The notes: generated from the letters alone by a model not told the origin. Positions 33,415 through 45,806 are shown, counted from the stretch's first letter. The stretch: DNA of 64,000 nt from Okapia johnstoni (GCA_024291935.2 CM044313.1:88783001-88847000), one strand, 5' to 3'. Translations and numbers: made by a program.

Positions 33415-34015
33415 AGAAAAACCTAAAGACTCCACCAAAAAGCTGTTAGAACTAATAAATAAATTCAATACAGTTGCAAGATACAAAATTAATATGCAGG
33501 AATCTGTTTATTTCTATACACTATAATGAACTATCACAAAAAGAAAAGAAAACAACCCCATTACAACTGCATCAAAAAGAATAAGATATGTAGAAATAAA
33601 TCTAACCAAGGAAGTTGAAAACTTGTACTGTAGAAACTGTAAGATATTGATTAAAGAAATTGAAGATGGTATAAACAAATTGAAAGATATACCATGTTCA
33701 TGGGCTAGCACTATTGATATTATGAAAATGTCCATATCACTCAAGACAATCTACAGATTTCTTGCAATTTCTATGAAAATACCAAAGGCATTTTTGACAG
33801 AAAAGAATGAATAATCCTAAAATTTGTATGGAACCACAAAAGACCCTGAATATCCAAAGTAATATTGAGAATAAAAATAAAAATAACTGGAGGTATCACG
33901 GTGCCAGATTTCAAGCTATACACAAAGCTACAGTAATCAAAACAGTATGGTATTTGCACAAAAACAGATACAAACATCAATGAGGGTCCAGAAATAAGCC
34001 TACACTTATAGCTTA
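33415..34015 (+). mobile_element. Old L1 ORF2 3' fragment
   Basis: AAACCTAAAGACTCCACCAA, GATACAAAATTAATATGCAG, AATCTAACCAAGGAAGTTGA, AAAAGACCCTGAATATCC and AGCTACAGTAATCAAAACAG follow ORF2 order. The sense frame is interrupted; a 63-codon stretch remains open (33623-33814). Different subfamily and age from the ruminant L1 3' ends. Confidence 0.88.
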
Positions 34016-34304
34016 ATTAATCTCTGAATATTAACAATTATTGTGCAGGAGACTGTAATCTCTGCAGGTTGGAACATCATTGGAAAAAGTTTCAAATATA
34101 ATATCAGAATTTTAAGAAGGAGTTTCCACACCAAGATCTCAATTGTTCTCTTCCCAGGTAGAAGTCCCATAACCTACTTCATTTTAAGTTACTTTGAGAA
34201 TGTATAACAAAGTCTCTACTCAGTTATTGCCATTAGAGCAATCAGATCTGTATGCCTCTCAAATGCAATGTATGGGTGAAGAATTCTCGTTAACATAGTT
34301 GATT
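34016..34304. other. Unique DNA
   Basis: Nothing recognised. Confidence 0.35.
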
Positions 34305-34475
34305 TTTGCTGTTGTTGTTGTTTAGTCACTAAGTCATGTCTGACTCTTTGAGACCCCATGGACTGCAGCACACCAGCTTCCCTGTCCTTAACTGTCTCCT
34401 GGAATTTGCTCAGATTTGTGTCCATTGAGTCCGTGATGCTACCTATTCATCTCACTCTCTGCTACCCTCTTCTCA
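34305..34475 (-). mobile_element. Short BovB 3' end, AAC-tail class
   Basis: GCTGTTGTTGTTGTTTAGTC (complement of an AAC-rich tail) precedes about 150 bp of BovB 3' terminal coding and 3' UTR, to ATGCTACCTATTCATCTC. It is the shortest recognisable BovB copy here. Confidence 0.88.
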
Positions 34476-35824
34476 TGATAGCCTCTGAAATTTATATTCC
34501 CTAATTTTTTTTTCTTTGAAATAATTGAGACCACGTGGACACCTAATCACAGTGTATTATCTTTTGTCCCTCTAGTAGTGTTTGTTTGTTTGTTTCTGAG
34601 TACATTTTACGTCAGGATGAGTTTCTGTGTCATCTCTATTATTCTCCTATGCGTCTGTTAACCTGTGGGACAAGACCATTTTTTTTTCCTGGGGGGGTTG
34701 CATTTGTTTCCTGGGGAGTGTAATTCTTATTACACTTTTTGGTATGTGTCATGGTGTCCCGTTTTATAAAATTTAAATACTCTTTTGATGCAGGAACACA
34801 ATAAAACACGACTAAATGAAAGGCAGAACTTTTTGTTACCTATAGCTTCAAAAGAAAGTGTTGCCAGCCTGGACTACACAGTGGGTTGTCTCTGGAACAA
34901 GTAACAGCAAGCTGGACTGTCAGGGAAGTTCTGGGAGCAAGTATTTAGGTAGGTTTCCCATGCTCTCTGTAGAGTGGTTAATTTGAATAAGTTTGGTGCA
35001 CCTTGGGTCTTGGGGTTGCTCCCAATTAACTGGTTCCTGGGGTGGTATGCAGGGGTTCCAGTGGGTGAAGTCCAGTATTTGTGGTATGGACTAAATAGAT
35101 GCTCCAGAAGGAGAACCAGCTTGGCCTCTAGTCAGGGTATCAAAACTGAACCAAGAAGTAGCCTTTAACAGGAATCTTAGTACTTGATGTTTAGTAGAAC
35201 CCCCAAAAGGCAGAATCATATCTCCTGTAAACTATAGTGTTGAAAGAGAGTTTCACTTCTTTAAACTTGTGTACAAACATGTGAATAAAGTTAGACTGCT
35301 TAAATTTTCAGTCAGTTGAGTTAGGATAAACTTTTATATATTTATTTTTGCAAGAGATCAGATCCTAATCCTGTGTCCCTGCAAATCCACTATCTTACTA
35401 AAAAATAAACCTGATAAATATTCATTTATATAAGGGCTAGAATTACTAGAATTGTATTTTTCATTTTTAAAGTGTGACTCATTAATTTCTATTCATTTCA
35501 TGAAATTCTAAGTATTTCATCATAGTGTATTTTTCCCTAATTGATGTCCCTTTTTATTTTTCATAATACTATTTCCCAATGCTACCTGAGAGATTTTAAC
35601 TTGTAGTTGTTGATACTACAATTATTCTCCTGTCAAATTCCCAAAAGGAACCAGGCTGAAATGTGTTCTGTTCTTAATCCCTACGATGATGAATATCTGC
35701 CAGCCTCTTCCACAAAAATGACCATATACTAAGATTGTTAAATTTTCTTCAAGTCTTCCTAGAAGATAAATTTATAAAGTTATATTTCATCAAGAGGTTA
35801 CTTAGCTGAAGGAGAAGAATAAAG
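34476..35824. other. Unique DNA, mixed composition
   Basis: 34840-35200 is less AT-rich than its surroundings (for example GGTTCCTGGGGTGGTATGC). No LTR termini or coding motif could be confirmed. Confidence 0.4.
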
Positions 35825-36005
35825 CTGGAAGACTGATACCACTCAACATCAAGATTTATTATAAAGCTACAGTAATCAAGTAGTGTGTTATTAGGGTAAG
35901 AATAGGCAAATTGATCATTAGACCAGAATAGAGAGCCTAGGAATAGGCCACATAAATACAGTCAGCAGATCTTTCACAAAGGAACAAAGGCAATATACAG
36001 AAAAA
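35825..36005 (+). mobile_element. Old L1 ORF2 3' fragment, short
   Basis: ATTATAAAGCTACAGTAATC, GACCAGAATAGAGAGCCTAG and TCTTTCACAAAGGAACAAAG correspond to the same ORF2 region as the 3' part of 33415-34015. Confidence 0.8.
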
Positions 36006-36208
36006 GGTGATTTCCTTTTAAATCATTTTTTATACTTAAATATAGGAGGGGTTTAAGGGGCCGAAGTGCAATTAAATAGGAATAAAGAGAAAATATAGAC
36101 AGTAACTGTGGTTTACTCTTTTGAGATATTTGTTTGTGGAGAATGAGGGAAGATAAAGTACAGAGCTTGAATATAGCTGAGTTGTGCATCTGGTTAGTGG
36201 CATACATG

Positions 36209-37272
36209 TTCAGTTCAGTTCAGTTTAGTCACTTAGTCGGGTCCAACTCTTTGTGACCCCATGGACTGCAGCACGCCAGGCCTCTGTGTCCATCACCAAC
36301 TCACAGAGTTTACTCAAACTCATGTCCATTGAGTCAGTGATGCCATCCAACCATTTCGTCTTCTGTCATCCCCTTCTCTACCTGCCCTCAATCTTTCCCA
36401 GCATCAGGGTCTTTTCCAATGAGTCAGCTCTTCGCAGCAGGTGGCCAAAGTATTGGAGTTTCAGCTTCAACATCAGTCCTTGCAATGAAACACAAGACTT
36501 ATCTCCTTTAGGATGGACTGGCTGGATCTCCTTGCAATCCAAGGGACTCTCAAGAGTCTTCTACAACACCGCAGTTCAAAAGTATCAATTCTTTGGTGCT
36601 CAGCTTTCTTTACAGTCCAACTCTCACATCCAAACACGACTACCAGAAAAACCATAGCCTTGACTAGACGGACCTTTGTTGACAAAGTAATGTCTCTGCT
36701 TTTTAATATGCTATCTACATTGGTCATAACTTTCCTTTCAAGGAGTAAGTGTCTTTTCATTTCATGGCTGCAATCACCATCTGCAGTGATTTTGGAGCCC
36801 CCCAAAATAAAGTCAGACACTGTTTCCACTGTTTCCCCATCTATTTGCCATGAAGTGATGGGACCGAATGCCATGATCTTAGTTTTCTGAATGTTGAGCT
36901 TTAAGCCAACCTTTTCACTCTCTTCTTTCACTTTCATCAAGAGGCTCTTTAGTTCTTCTTCACTTTCTGCCATAAGGGTGGTGTCATCTGTATATCTGAG
37001 GCTATTGATATTTCTCTCAGCAATCTTGATTCCAGCTTGTGCTTCATCCAGCCGAGTGTTTCTCATGATGTACTCTGCATATAAATTAAATAAGCAGGGT
37101 GGCAATATACAGCCTTGGCATAATCCCTTCCTGGTTTGGAACCAGTCTGTTTTTCCATGTCCATTTCTACCTGTTGCTTCCTGACCTGCATATAGATTTC
37201 TCAAAAGGCTTGTCAGGTGGTCTGTTATTCCCATCTCTTTTAGAATTTTCCACAGTTTATTGTGATCCACAC
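36209..37272 (-). mobile_element. BovB, 5'-truncated inside the RT
   Basis: CTGAA-class tail at the left (TTCAGTTCAGTTCAGTTTAG), then the 3' UTR and C-terminal domain and RT, ending at GTGATCCACACA (37272) within the RT motif A region (CVDHNKL). An AT-rich low-complexity tract adjoins the truncated end. CATACATG / CATATATG nearby is too weak to call a target repeat. Confidence 0.94.
36473..37270 (-). pseudogene. BovB RT C-terminal half, longest open remnant
   Basis: A 265-codon frame stays open from MDHNKLWKILKEMG, just after RT motif A, through QGCILPPCLFN and a catalytic box reading YTDD (36983-36994, Ala to Thr) into the domain with VFGCESWTVKKAEHQRID. It lacks the endonuclease and RT motif A aspartate. 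The frame is lost near 36480, before the Arg-rich C-terminus. It has no promoter or start of its own; openness reflects relative youth. Confidence 0.88.
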
Positions 37273-37274
37273 AA

Positions 37275-37415
37275 AGATATTAAACATATATGATTATTAA
37301 ATCATATTATTATATTATTAATTTGAATATAAATTATATTATTAATTTTATATTATATTAAATCATATTATTAAATATATGATATTAAATCAAAAATATT
37401 AATGATATATGAGTA
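37275..37415. repeat. AT-only low-complexity tract
   Basis: Repeated TATTATTAAAT/ATTTAATA blocks, for example AAATCATATTATTA twice (near 37300 and 37362). It abuts the truncated end of the BovB, consistent with BovB/L1 nicking in AT-rich DNA or later microsatellite growth. Confidence 0.75.
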
Positions 37416-38873
37416 CCTTCAATATAGATTGGCGATATGTATTTTGGAGGTGATCAGAGGATATAAGAAGAGTCAACAGAGGAAAGCAGAAAGGTCTGCC
37501 ACTATGCCTTATTAACCAAAAGTAAACCCTCTTAGCACACTGCTTTCTATGTTTAATCTATTTTGTTTTCACTGTGCATTTGTATTTAAATATTTATAAT
37601 ATAAAAAAGGCTTGAGGAAAATGTTTATGCAAATTTCAGACAATAAAAATTTTCAAAATCAATTGCAATAATTTAAGAAATATATTATCTATACCATAAA
37701 AAGAAATTGTATTTTATGACTAATAGACATTAAAATAAAGTACATGTTTAGATAACTCATTTAAGTCATTAAAAGCAACAGATAAGACAATATTTGAAAC
37801 TACTTTTTAATAATTTGTGATTTACTTGTAGTCTTCTAAGTAATTTTTCTCAAAGTTCCACATTCACTTTTTATTTTAAAGGAAAATTAATCCATATGGT
37901 ACTGAATTCTTTATACTTATCACAATATTTTACATGAGATGTTTTCTATCTGTAAATATTCTAAACTTCTTAAAAGCCCTTTATTCTATATTGCACAAAG
38001 CTATTTATCTACAATTTAAGTCAAGGCTGAAAAGATTTAAATTTTGCAAATGAAAAACTTAGAGAGTTGGAATGAGTTGGAAACACTTCCTATTAAAGTG
38101 TATTTGAATGTGTCTGAAAATTGTTAAACCCCAAAACAATTTGTGAATTTTAACTCATTCTGATATGACTGCTAACTAGAATATGCATATATATTTCTTA
38201 CCAAGTACAGATATTTTCTATCTTCCATTCAAGTATGAATGTTTCTGATTTATAGTAATTGGGATCATTTCTGACAATGCATTGGACTTCTCAGAATAAA
38301 ATAGCAATAGTTTATAGGCTCTATATAACTGCATTATATTTTTTCCTAGATTTATGAGTGCAACATATTATGCTCTCTATTATTACTTAGATATGCTCTT
38401 TAGCAATTTTCCCCTTCTCAGGTTCTATATCATTTACTGCTTTCATTTTTAAATTCTTATCATAGACAATGTTAAATTGTTAATTCTACATCTTACACAT
38501 TTGTTTTCTTCCAAAATACAAGTGAATTCTACACAGATATTAATCTTTACTTCTTTGTGTCTCATAAACTAACAAAAACCATGGTTTGTTTTTAGAATTT
38601 GTGCAGTAACCATGTTATTAATTTCTTAATAATATATTTTTGCATAAATATTGAGCTTGGAATACATGTAGGATAGTTTTTATTAACTGTGCTCTATCAA
38701 TAATTAATGTCTATCATCCAAACAGCAGTTTTATTCATCCTGAGACACAGTCAATACACACCTGAGTGAAATGGGTGTTTGACGGTAATGCTGTGCTTGT
38801 ATAAAGAACTGTGGAGACAAAGGAAAAGATTTCAGTTTGGCTCAGGGAACATAGACTAGGTTTTATGCAAAGT
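37416..38873. other. Unique AT-rich DNA
   Basis: Very AT-rich; no gene or repeat recognised over about 1.4 kb. Confidence 0.5.
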
Positions 38874-38885
38874 TATAAATATGTT

Positions 38886-39108
38886 TGGGCTTCTCAGTTG
38901 GTGCTATGGTAGTGAACCTACCTGCCAATGTAGGAGACATAAGAGATTCGGATTCAATCCTTGGGTTGGGAAGATCCCCTGCAGGAGGGCATGGTAACCC
39001 ACCCCAGTATCCTCACCTGGAGAAACCCATGAACAGAGGAGCTTGGTGGGCTACAGTCCATTGAACTGCAAAGAGTCGGACGTGATTGAAGTGACTTAGT
39101 ACTTACTC
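38886..39108 (+). mobile_element. Bov-tA type SINE
   Basis: GGGCTTCTCAGTTGGTGCTA head, TTGGGTTGGGAAGATCCCC and GAGTCGGACGTGATTG body. ATAAATATGTTT (38874-38885) and ATAAACATGCTT (39109-39120) are the likely target repeats, with two mismatches. Confidence 0.93.
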
Positions 39109-39210
39109 ATAAACATGCTTGCATCATTGCTACATGCCTCTTTTCATTTATTTATTTTCTGCACATTCCCAGTGATTCATAACATGGTAAAGTGGCATGT
39201 GGGTTGCGAT

Positions 39211-39246
39211 TACACACATACACACACACACTCAAACACACACAAA
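39211..39246. repeat. Impure (CA)n microsatellite
   Basis: ACACACATACACACACACAC followed by TCAAACACACACAAA. Interrupted, so probably old. Confidence 0.8.
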
Positions 39247-40124
39247 GTAGTGGAAGGAAATTTCTAGAATTTCAAAGGCATCATGAATTCAAAGTGTAAG
39301 CAACAGTGTCAATAACAACTTCAATAAAAACTGGACACCATAACTTTGATATCTGCATCATCTCTGTTGATACTAGTCAACAGGTAACTATAGCCACATG
39401 TCAGAGGTAGAAAGAATATCAGTCAACTCATACTCATGTTAAATAATTGACAAGGCAAGATCAAGTGTTATCATTTTGGGGGGCAATTATCAGTACTCTC
39501 CATATCAAGCCTTAAAAACTCAGTGTGAATTCCATAATTTATCTGCAGTAATACTGGTTTCACCAATATAGATGTTGCTTTGGGTAACTGTTGTGACTGA
39601 AAATGCCAACAGATAAGGATATAGATGGATAGAAGAAAGTGGTCAACATTATCAAATATCTGAAAGAACAAGTTTTTTCAAAGGAAAAGATAATATCAAT
39701 ATCTTCTATTTCATAATGACTTGAAAGAGGCTAGAACTTTTGAAGAGTGAGTGAGACTGGAACTTCAAAAATTAGTGATTATTTCAAGGATTTTTTATCT
39801 TCAACCTGCTGAGGACTGGGGTATACAGAATCATTTTAGTTCTGAACAGGAAGCAATTAATAAAAAAGCCACAATTTACTACGCACTTTTGTGTGACAAA
39901 CTAGGTGTGAGAAACATGGAGATTAAGTAGACTTAATCTCTGCTCTTCCAATAGTATGAAGAGCTTTTAAAAAGATATTGCTGTTTATATAATGCTATGT
40001 ATGTTATGGTTATTATAATAGAATACACATCTTTAGTCTTTGTGAAATTAATACATATTTGAGCCTTTAAAGATAAGTAAAAGTTAGAAAGGCCAGAGGG
40101 CTACCTTATCAAAGATTGACTATC
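39247..40124. other. Unique DNA
   Basis: No recognised gene or repeat. Confidence 0.4.
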
Positions 40125-40201
40125 ATAAGAGCTAATATTTATTCGAGTGCTTTCTTATTATGTCAGTGCCTGCTTGCCATTGACATTCTTCTAAACGCTT
40201 T
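40125..40201 (-). mobile_element. MIR SINE, first part
   Basis: GAGCTAATATTTATTCGAGT, ATGTCAGTGCCTGC and TTCTAAACGCTTT are the complement of the MIR 3' region (AATATTTATTGAGTGC, TTCTAAGCGCTTT). The rest of the same MIR follows the SINE at 40435. Confidence 0.8.
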
Positions 40202-40423
40202 GTGTGTGTGCTCAGTTGCTTCAGTCATGTCCGACTCTTCATGGCACTATCGACTGTAGCCCACCAGGCTCCGCTGTCCATGGATTCTCCAGGCAAGAAT
40301 ACTGGAGTAGGTTGCCACTTTCTTCTCCAGGGGATCTTCCAAACCCAGGGGTCAAACTCACATCTCTTATGTCTCCCGCATTGATAGGCAGGCTCTTTAC
40401 CACTGGTGATACCTGGGAAGCCC
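40202..40423 (-). mobile_element. Bov-tA type SINE inside a MIR
   Basis: GTGTGTGCTCAGTTGCTTCA at the left, GATACCTGGGAAGCCC at the right. CTAAACGCTTT (40191-40201) and CTAGACACTTT (40424-40434) flank it and match at 9 of 11 bases: the MIR sequence was duplicated on insertion. Confidence 0.95.
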
Positions 40424-40434
40424 CTAGACACTTT

Positions 40435-40620
40435 ATATGGGTTATTATTTAAATCTTCAGAACAACTCTATGAGGTGGTCCTATCATTATACCAATTTTA
40501 CAGATGGGAAAACCAAAATTTAGAATTGTCATGTAACTTGCAGGACATCAAAAAGCTAATGGCAGAAGAGACGGATTGAAAACCCAGGTAGTCTGATCCC
40601 TGATCCAACACTCTTAGCAT
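40435..40620 (-). mobile_element. MIR SINE, second part
   Basis: AACAACTCTATGAGGTGGTC, CAATTTTACAGATGGGAAAA and the end AACCCAGGTAGTCTGATCCC are textbook MIR complement. With 40125-40201 this gives a nearly whole MIR of about 260 bp. Confidence 0.85.
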
Positions 40621-41824
40621 AATACTAAACAGGTAACAGTGAGCTAAGTAAATTCACCTTATCCTAATTATTTCCTTTAGTCATTTATAATTTTGCTAAA
40701 ATAAGTACAATGCAGTAAGGCAGACTTAAGATCTGATGGTCCTATGCTGTGGAACTTTAAGACAATTTAAGAATAGAGGCTGGGACACCATTTAGAGATA
40801 ACTGTGTGTGAAATATGTCAGGATATGACTTATGAGAGATATAGTCATGGACAAAAGGGAAGTGCATTTCAGATGCAGGCATTAAACTTTCCAGAAATTG
40901 ATATTTTATCAGGTATAGAAAGTAAATAAAGGATGAAGGATGATTGTGTAGGTGATGTTAAATTTAACTGAGAGAGGAAATGCAAGCATAATAAGCCTGG
41001 ATTGTGATTTGAAAAACTGGATAGAAGTAGATGCTCTGCCTAAATTTAGACTGAAATATCTGTTGAATATTTATATGGAAGTGTATATCATACAATTGAA
41101 TATATGTCTGAGGCAGAGGGAGAGAAAAGGGTCTCTGAGTTACATTTCAATTCATTTTAGTTTAATTTAACAGATATTACTGAGCAAGTAGTATATTTTA
41201 GTTAAAGAAAGAGGGATGAAAAGACTAACAGGAAATCATTCCTGCTCTCAAGGATCTAAACATCTAGGAAGATTCATCAGTATATGTGTGGAACATCAAT
41301 TACATTACTCTAGAATAACATTAGATTGAAAGAAGAAATGGACCAAGTCCAGAAGTGGAAACAATGAGGAGACTGATTAAAATGGTAAAATGATTACAAA
41401 GAAGATCTAAAAAAGTGTAATGTTTGGTATAACAGTAGTTTAATTTCAATAAGGGAAAGCTCAACAGTGCCCTTCGCTTACAATGTCAATTTCCAGAATG
41501 CTATTTTATATTTCACTCTAGCTGTTCCTCTTTAAAAACATTTGTTTGCAATCTTAGAATCACTCTACTTATCCAACAATGCATTCTAAATATGTACAGA
41601 AACTAAAACTATGTCTCCTGTTTCTTCTTCTTGTTGTGCTGGAATTCTGTTGCTTTCAGTGGATAGAAACCAGACAAATGCAGTGAAGATCAAATCCTAG
41701 CTTATGGGAAAAATATGACTCCATAGTATAAGATTTTTCAAAAAAAAATCACATCAAGAAATGTAAACATATCTCAGTTGTGATTTAATTTTTTTATGTT
41801 TACAACGCTTTAGAAAAAGCATAT
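40621..41824. other. Unique DNA
   Basis: No recognised gene or repeat. Confidence 0.45.
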
Positions 41825-41825
41825 A

Positions 41826-43613
41826 TGTTGTTGTTCAGTCACTCAGTCATGTCTGACTCTTTGTGACCCCATCAACTGCAGTATACCTGGCTTCCTAGTC
41901 CTTCACTATCTAATGGAGTTTGCTCAAATTCATGTCCATTGAGTCAGTGATGCCATCCAACCATCTCATCCTTTATTGTCCCTTTCTCCTCCTACCCTCA
42001 GTGTTTGCCAATATCAGGGGTCTTTTCCTGTGAGTTGGCGCTTCACATCAGGTGGCCAAATGATTGGAGCTTCAGCTACAGCATCCGTCCTTCCAATGAG
42101 TATTCAGAGTTGATTTCTTTTAGCATTGGCTGGTTTAATCTCCTTGCTATCCAAGGGACTCTCAGGAGTCTTCTCTAGCACCACAGTTCAGAAGCATCAA
42201 TTCTTTGGTGCTCAGCCTTCTATATGGTCCAACTCTCACATTTGTACATGGCTACTGGATAAATGATAGCTTTGACTAGACAGACCTTTTTTGGCAAAGT
42301 AATGTCTCTGCTTTTTAATATGCTGTCTAGGTTTGCCACAGGTTTTCTTCCAAGGAGCAAGCGCCTTTTAATTTCATGGCTGCAGTCACTGACTGCAGTG
42401 ATTTTGGAGCCCAGAGAATAAAATCTGTCACTGCTTCCACATTTTCCCCATCTATTTGCCGTGAAGTGATGTGACTGGATGCCATGATCTTAGTTTTTTG
42501 AGCATTGAGTTTTAAGCCAGCTTTTTCACTCTCCTCTTTGACCTTCAATAAGAGGCTGTTTAAGTTTGCCTTCACTTTCTGTCATTTTTTTAAATAAATT
42601 TATTTATTTTAGTTGGGGGCTAATTACTTTACAATATTGTAGTAGTTTTAGCCATACATTGACATGAATCAGCCATGGGTTTACATGTGTTCCCCATCCT
42701 GAAGCCTCCTCCCACCCCATCCCATCCCTCTGGGTCATCCCAATGCCCCAGCCCTGAGCATTTGTCTCATGCATAGAACATGGAATGGTGTTCCGCTTCA
42801 CATATGATAATATACACTTTCTGTCATTAGAGTGGTGTCATCTGCATATCTGAGGTTATTGATATTTCTCTCAGCAATCTCGATTCTGGCTTGTGATTCA
42901 TCCAGCATGACAATATGGTTTTTAAGAATTTTCCACAGTTTGTTGTTATCCAGGCAGTCAAAGCTTTAGTGTAGTCAATAAAACAGAAGTAGATATTTTT
43001 TTCCTAGCATTCTCTTGCTTTTTCTATGATCCACGGATGTTGGCAATTTGTTTTCTTGTTCCTCTGTCTTTTCTAAATCCAGCTTGTACATCTGGACATT
43101 CTTGGTTCACATACTGTTGAGGCCTAGCTTGAAGGATTTTGAGAATATGCGAAATGGCCGCAATTGCGCTGTAGTTTGAACATTCTTTGGCATTGCCCTT
43201 CTGTGGGATGGGAATAAAAACTGACCGTTTTCAGTTCTGTGACCACTTCTGAGTTTCCCAAATTTTCTGGCATATTGAGTGCAGCACTTTAAAGCATCAT
43301 CTTTCAGAATTTGAAATAGCTCAACTGGAATTCTATCCCCTTCACTATATTTGTTCATGTCAATGCTTCCCAAGGCCCTCTTGATTTCATACACCAGGAT
43401 GTCTGGTTCTAGGTTGGTGACCACACCATCTTGGTTATCCGTGTCATTAAGACCTTTTCCATACAGTTCTGCTGTGTCTTCTTGCCACATCTTCTTAATC
43501 TCTTCTGCTTCCATTGGGTCCATAGTGTTTCTGTACTTTATTGTGACCATCTTTTTGTAAACTGTTTCCTTGGTATCTCTAATTTTCTTGAAGAGATCTC
43601 TAGTCTTTCTCAT
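41826..43613 (-). pseudogene. BovB RT remnant, deleted and interrupted
   Basis: The open pieces are 42327-42575 (after the YADD box, SEEEL-type helix region) and 43107-43613 (linker and RT N-terminus: RKTRDLFKKIRDTKE, then NKYSEGDRIPVELFQ). Between them the motif A/B region is damaged by deletion and the reading frame is cut by the L1. The endonuclease is absent. Non-functional. Confidence 0.88.
42587..42814 (-). mobile_element. Ruminant L1 3' UTR inserted into BovB
   Basis: T-rich end, GTTGGGGGCTAATTACTTTA, CATTGACATGAATCAGCC, CATCCCATCCCTCTGGGTC and CACATATGATAATAT. Exact 14-bp repeats CACTTTCTGTCATT at 42573-42586 and 42815-42828 flank it; they are BovB sequence. Only 228 bp of L1 was copied. 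Confidence 0.96.
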
Positions 43614-43663
43614 TCTATTGTTTTCCTCTATTTCTTTGCATTGTTCACTTAAGAAGCCTTTGA

Positions 43664-44365
43664 GACAATGTTTTATATAGAAATGTGAAATATTTGAGAA
43701 AAAGTTTTTTATCTAATTGCAACCATCATACTTGCTCCATCAATTTTAAGAAGGAAAAATTTAAAAATTAGGTTATTGTAGGATATATGGACAAAAGATA
43801 CATATTTTGAGTGTTTTTCACATTATGTACTTATCAAGCATTTATAGAATTGACACTTAAAAAATCATGAGATAATGTAAAATTTTAAAAATCCATGTAT
43901 CAATACATAGGTAGTCCCCAAATATGCCACTTATAATCCATCACTGAGAAAAACTTCCACAGTAATTTGTTTGACGTATGCTAAATGAGGAAAAAGTGTA
44001 AAGACAATATGTAACAAAATAACAACTTTCTCCAACATGCTAAAATTATAGATATTTCCTGATAAAGATAATACAATTAGTATTGTAGGGAAATAATAAT
44101 ATTAATAATAATAAAGTGACCTAATTGCAAGAGCAGATCAGGAGGTCATAAAATTAGTTTCTAGACATAATTTTCACCCAATAATATGAAATTATAAATG
44201 TAATGGTGTTATTTTATTTTATTATTATCCTTATAAAATCAATTTCAGTGTTCCAAAAGAAAAACTGAAATAATTATTTTAAGTATTTTTAGATAATTTA
44301 AATAATAAAAGCTTAGAGTAGGTAAAATTAGCTGGCAAATTAAACTTCAATTCAAAATATTATAG
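43664..44365. other. Unique AT-rich DNA with (AAT)n
   Basis: An impure (AAT)n run lies at about 44092-44115. Nothing else recognised. Confidence 0.45.
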
Positions 44366-44480
44366 AAGGGACTTTCCTTGTCACACTCCCAAAACAGAGG
44401 CAAGGTTTGATTCCTGGTCAAGGAAGTAAGATTCTGCATGCTGCACTGTGTAGCCAAAGAAAAAAAAAAACAAAAAAACA
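44366..44480 (+). mobile_element. CHR-type tRNA-derived SINE
   Basis: GGGACTTTCCTTGTCACACT head, TTTGATTCCTGGTCAAGGAA, AGATTCTGCATGCTGCACTG and GTAGCCAAAGAAAAAAAAAA tail. A shorter version than 7846-8026 and on the opposite strand. Confidence 0.85.
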
Positions 44481-45319
44481 GAAGAAATAAAAGGGTATCA
44501 TGGAAGATATACTAAAGAAGATAGTCAGAATTATAAGAAATAAATTATGTTTCACTCATTCTTTCAGCTGATGAAACACAATATAAGCACTACACAGAAA
44601 GGAAGTGAGAGTGACATTTTAGCATTTTAGGATCAATGGTGTAAGACAATGTGTGGACTTTTCAAATGAAAAGTCATTGAAAGAGAAAATGCAAATTTAA
44701 TGTGATTTGATATAATAATGTCTACTTCAAAGGAGGTAAAATTACCTTCTGTCTAGACTGAGCTACCTATAGAGTACTATAGTAATTTTAGATAAAGAAA
44801 TTTAAAATTAACTTAAGAAACTGAAGAAACGAACAGATGGGCAAAACTTTGGAAATAATGTTACCTGAGGAATGATGAGAGGGGCAGGAAAGTTAATACT
44901 TAGAATAAGGCCAGCTTTTTTCCCATATTTTTGAATAATCTTTATGTTGGAAAAAAAAAGACTCATTCCCTTTTTTATCCACAGGGTAGAATTAGGATGA
45001 GGAATAAAAACATAGTGTAAGAATTCTGAAATGAGAGATAGCCAACAATAAAATGTGTAATATTTTACAGAAAAATGTTCAAATGGGGTCAATTCAGTCT
45101 ATAAACTTCAAAGAAGACTGAATAATTTTGAAATTTTATTCTTCATATAATTTGAACATTTTCACACTGAGAAGTGGTAAAGATCAAAAGGCATAGATAA
45201 AAATGCTTTGATTTATGTTTAGGTTTTATCTGCTACATACGTTTTCATTTATCTTGATCACTTTGAGGTCAGAGCTGTTATTTATTATTACTGATTGCTT
45301 AAAATTCTAGACATAGACT
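44481..45319. other. Unique DNA
   Basis: No recognised gene or repeat. Confidence 0.4.
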
Positions 45320-45326
45320 TGAATTT

Positions 45327-45806
45327 CTTTTTTTTTCCTTTTTTTTGTTTATTTTCTATTTTTTAATTTTACAATATTGTATTTGTTTTGCATACATTGA
45401 CATGAATCCACCATGGGTGTACATGTTTTCCCCTTCCAGAAGCCCCCCTCCGCCTCCCTCCCCATCCCATCCCTCTGGGTCATCCCGGTGCACCAGCCCC
45501 AAGCACCCTGCATCATGCATTGAACCTCAACTTGCGATTCGCTTCACATATGATAATTTACATGCTTCCATGCCATTCTCCCATATCATCCCGCCCTCGC
45601 CCTCTCCCATAGAGTCCATAATACTGTTCTAATTATCTGTGTCTCTTTTGATGTCTCGCATACAGGGTTATCTTTACTGATTGACTAAATACCACATATG
45701 TGTGTTAGTATACTGTATTGGTGTTTTTCTTTCTGGCTTACTTCACTCTGTATAATAGGCTCCAGTTTCGTCCACCTCATTAGAACTGATTCAAATGTAT
45801 TCTTTT
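45327..45806 (-). mobile_element. Ruminant L1 3' UTR, about 480 bp
   Basis: T-rich start, CATTGACATGAATCCACCAT, CATCCCTCTGGGTCATCCC, TCTCTTTTGATGTCTCGCAT, TTCTTTCTGGCTTACTTCAC and CATTAGAACTGATTCAAATG. It ends abruptly at GTATTCTTTTT, where BovB sequence begins with no gap. Confidence 0.94.

Larger units (their letters stand above)
41826..43663 (-). mobile_element. Older BovB, split by L1, 5'-truncated
   Basis: It starts with TGTTGTTGTTCAGTCACTCA (AAC-class tail) and runs through C-terminal, RT and linker regions to TTTGCATTGTTCACTT (43663). An internal loss of about 190 bp near 42904-42925 removes RT motif B: the text goes from ATTCATCCAGCATG straight to GGTTTTTAAGAATTTTCCAC. The L1 at 42587-42814 interrupts it just beside the YADD codons, which remain YADD at 42837-42848. 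Confidence 0.93.

Noticed and set aside
36891..37184. Antisense open frame (MLSFKPTFSLSSFTFIKRLF) that recurs in several BovB copies, also at 19116-18889, 26138-26320 and 55691-55491
   Set aside because: It is the reverse complement of the conserved RT region after the YADD box. Recurrence follows from the shared LINE sequence; no start context or independent conservation argues for a real antisense gene.
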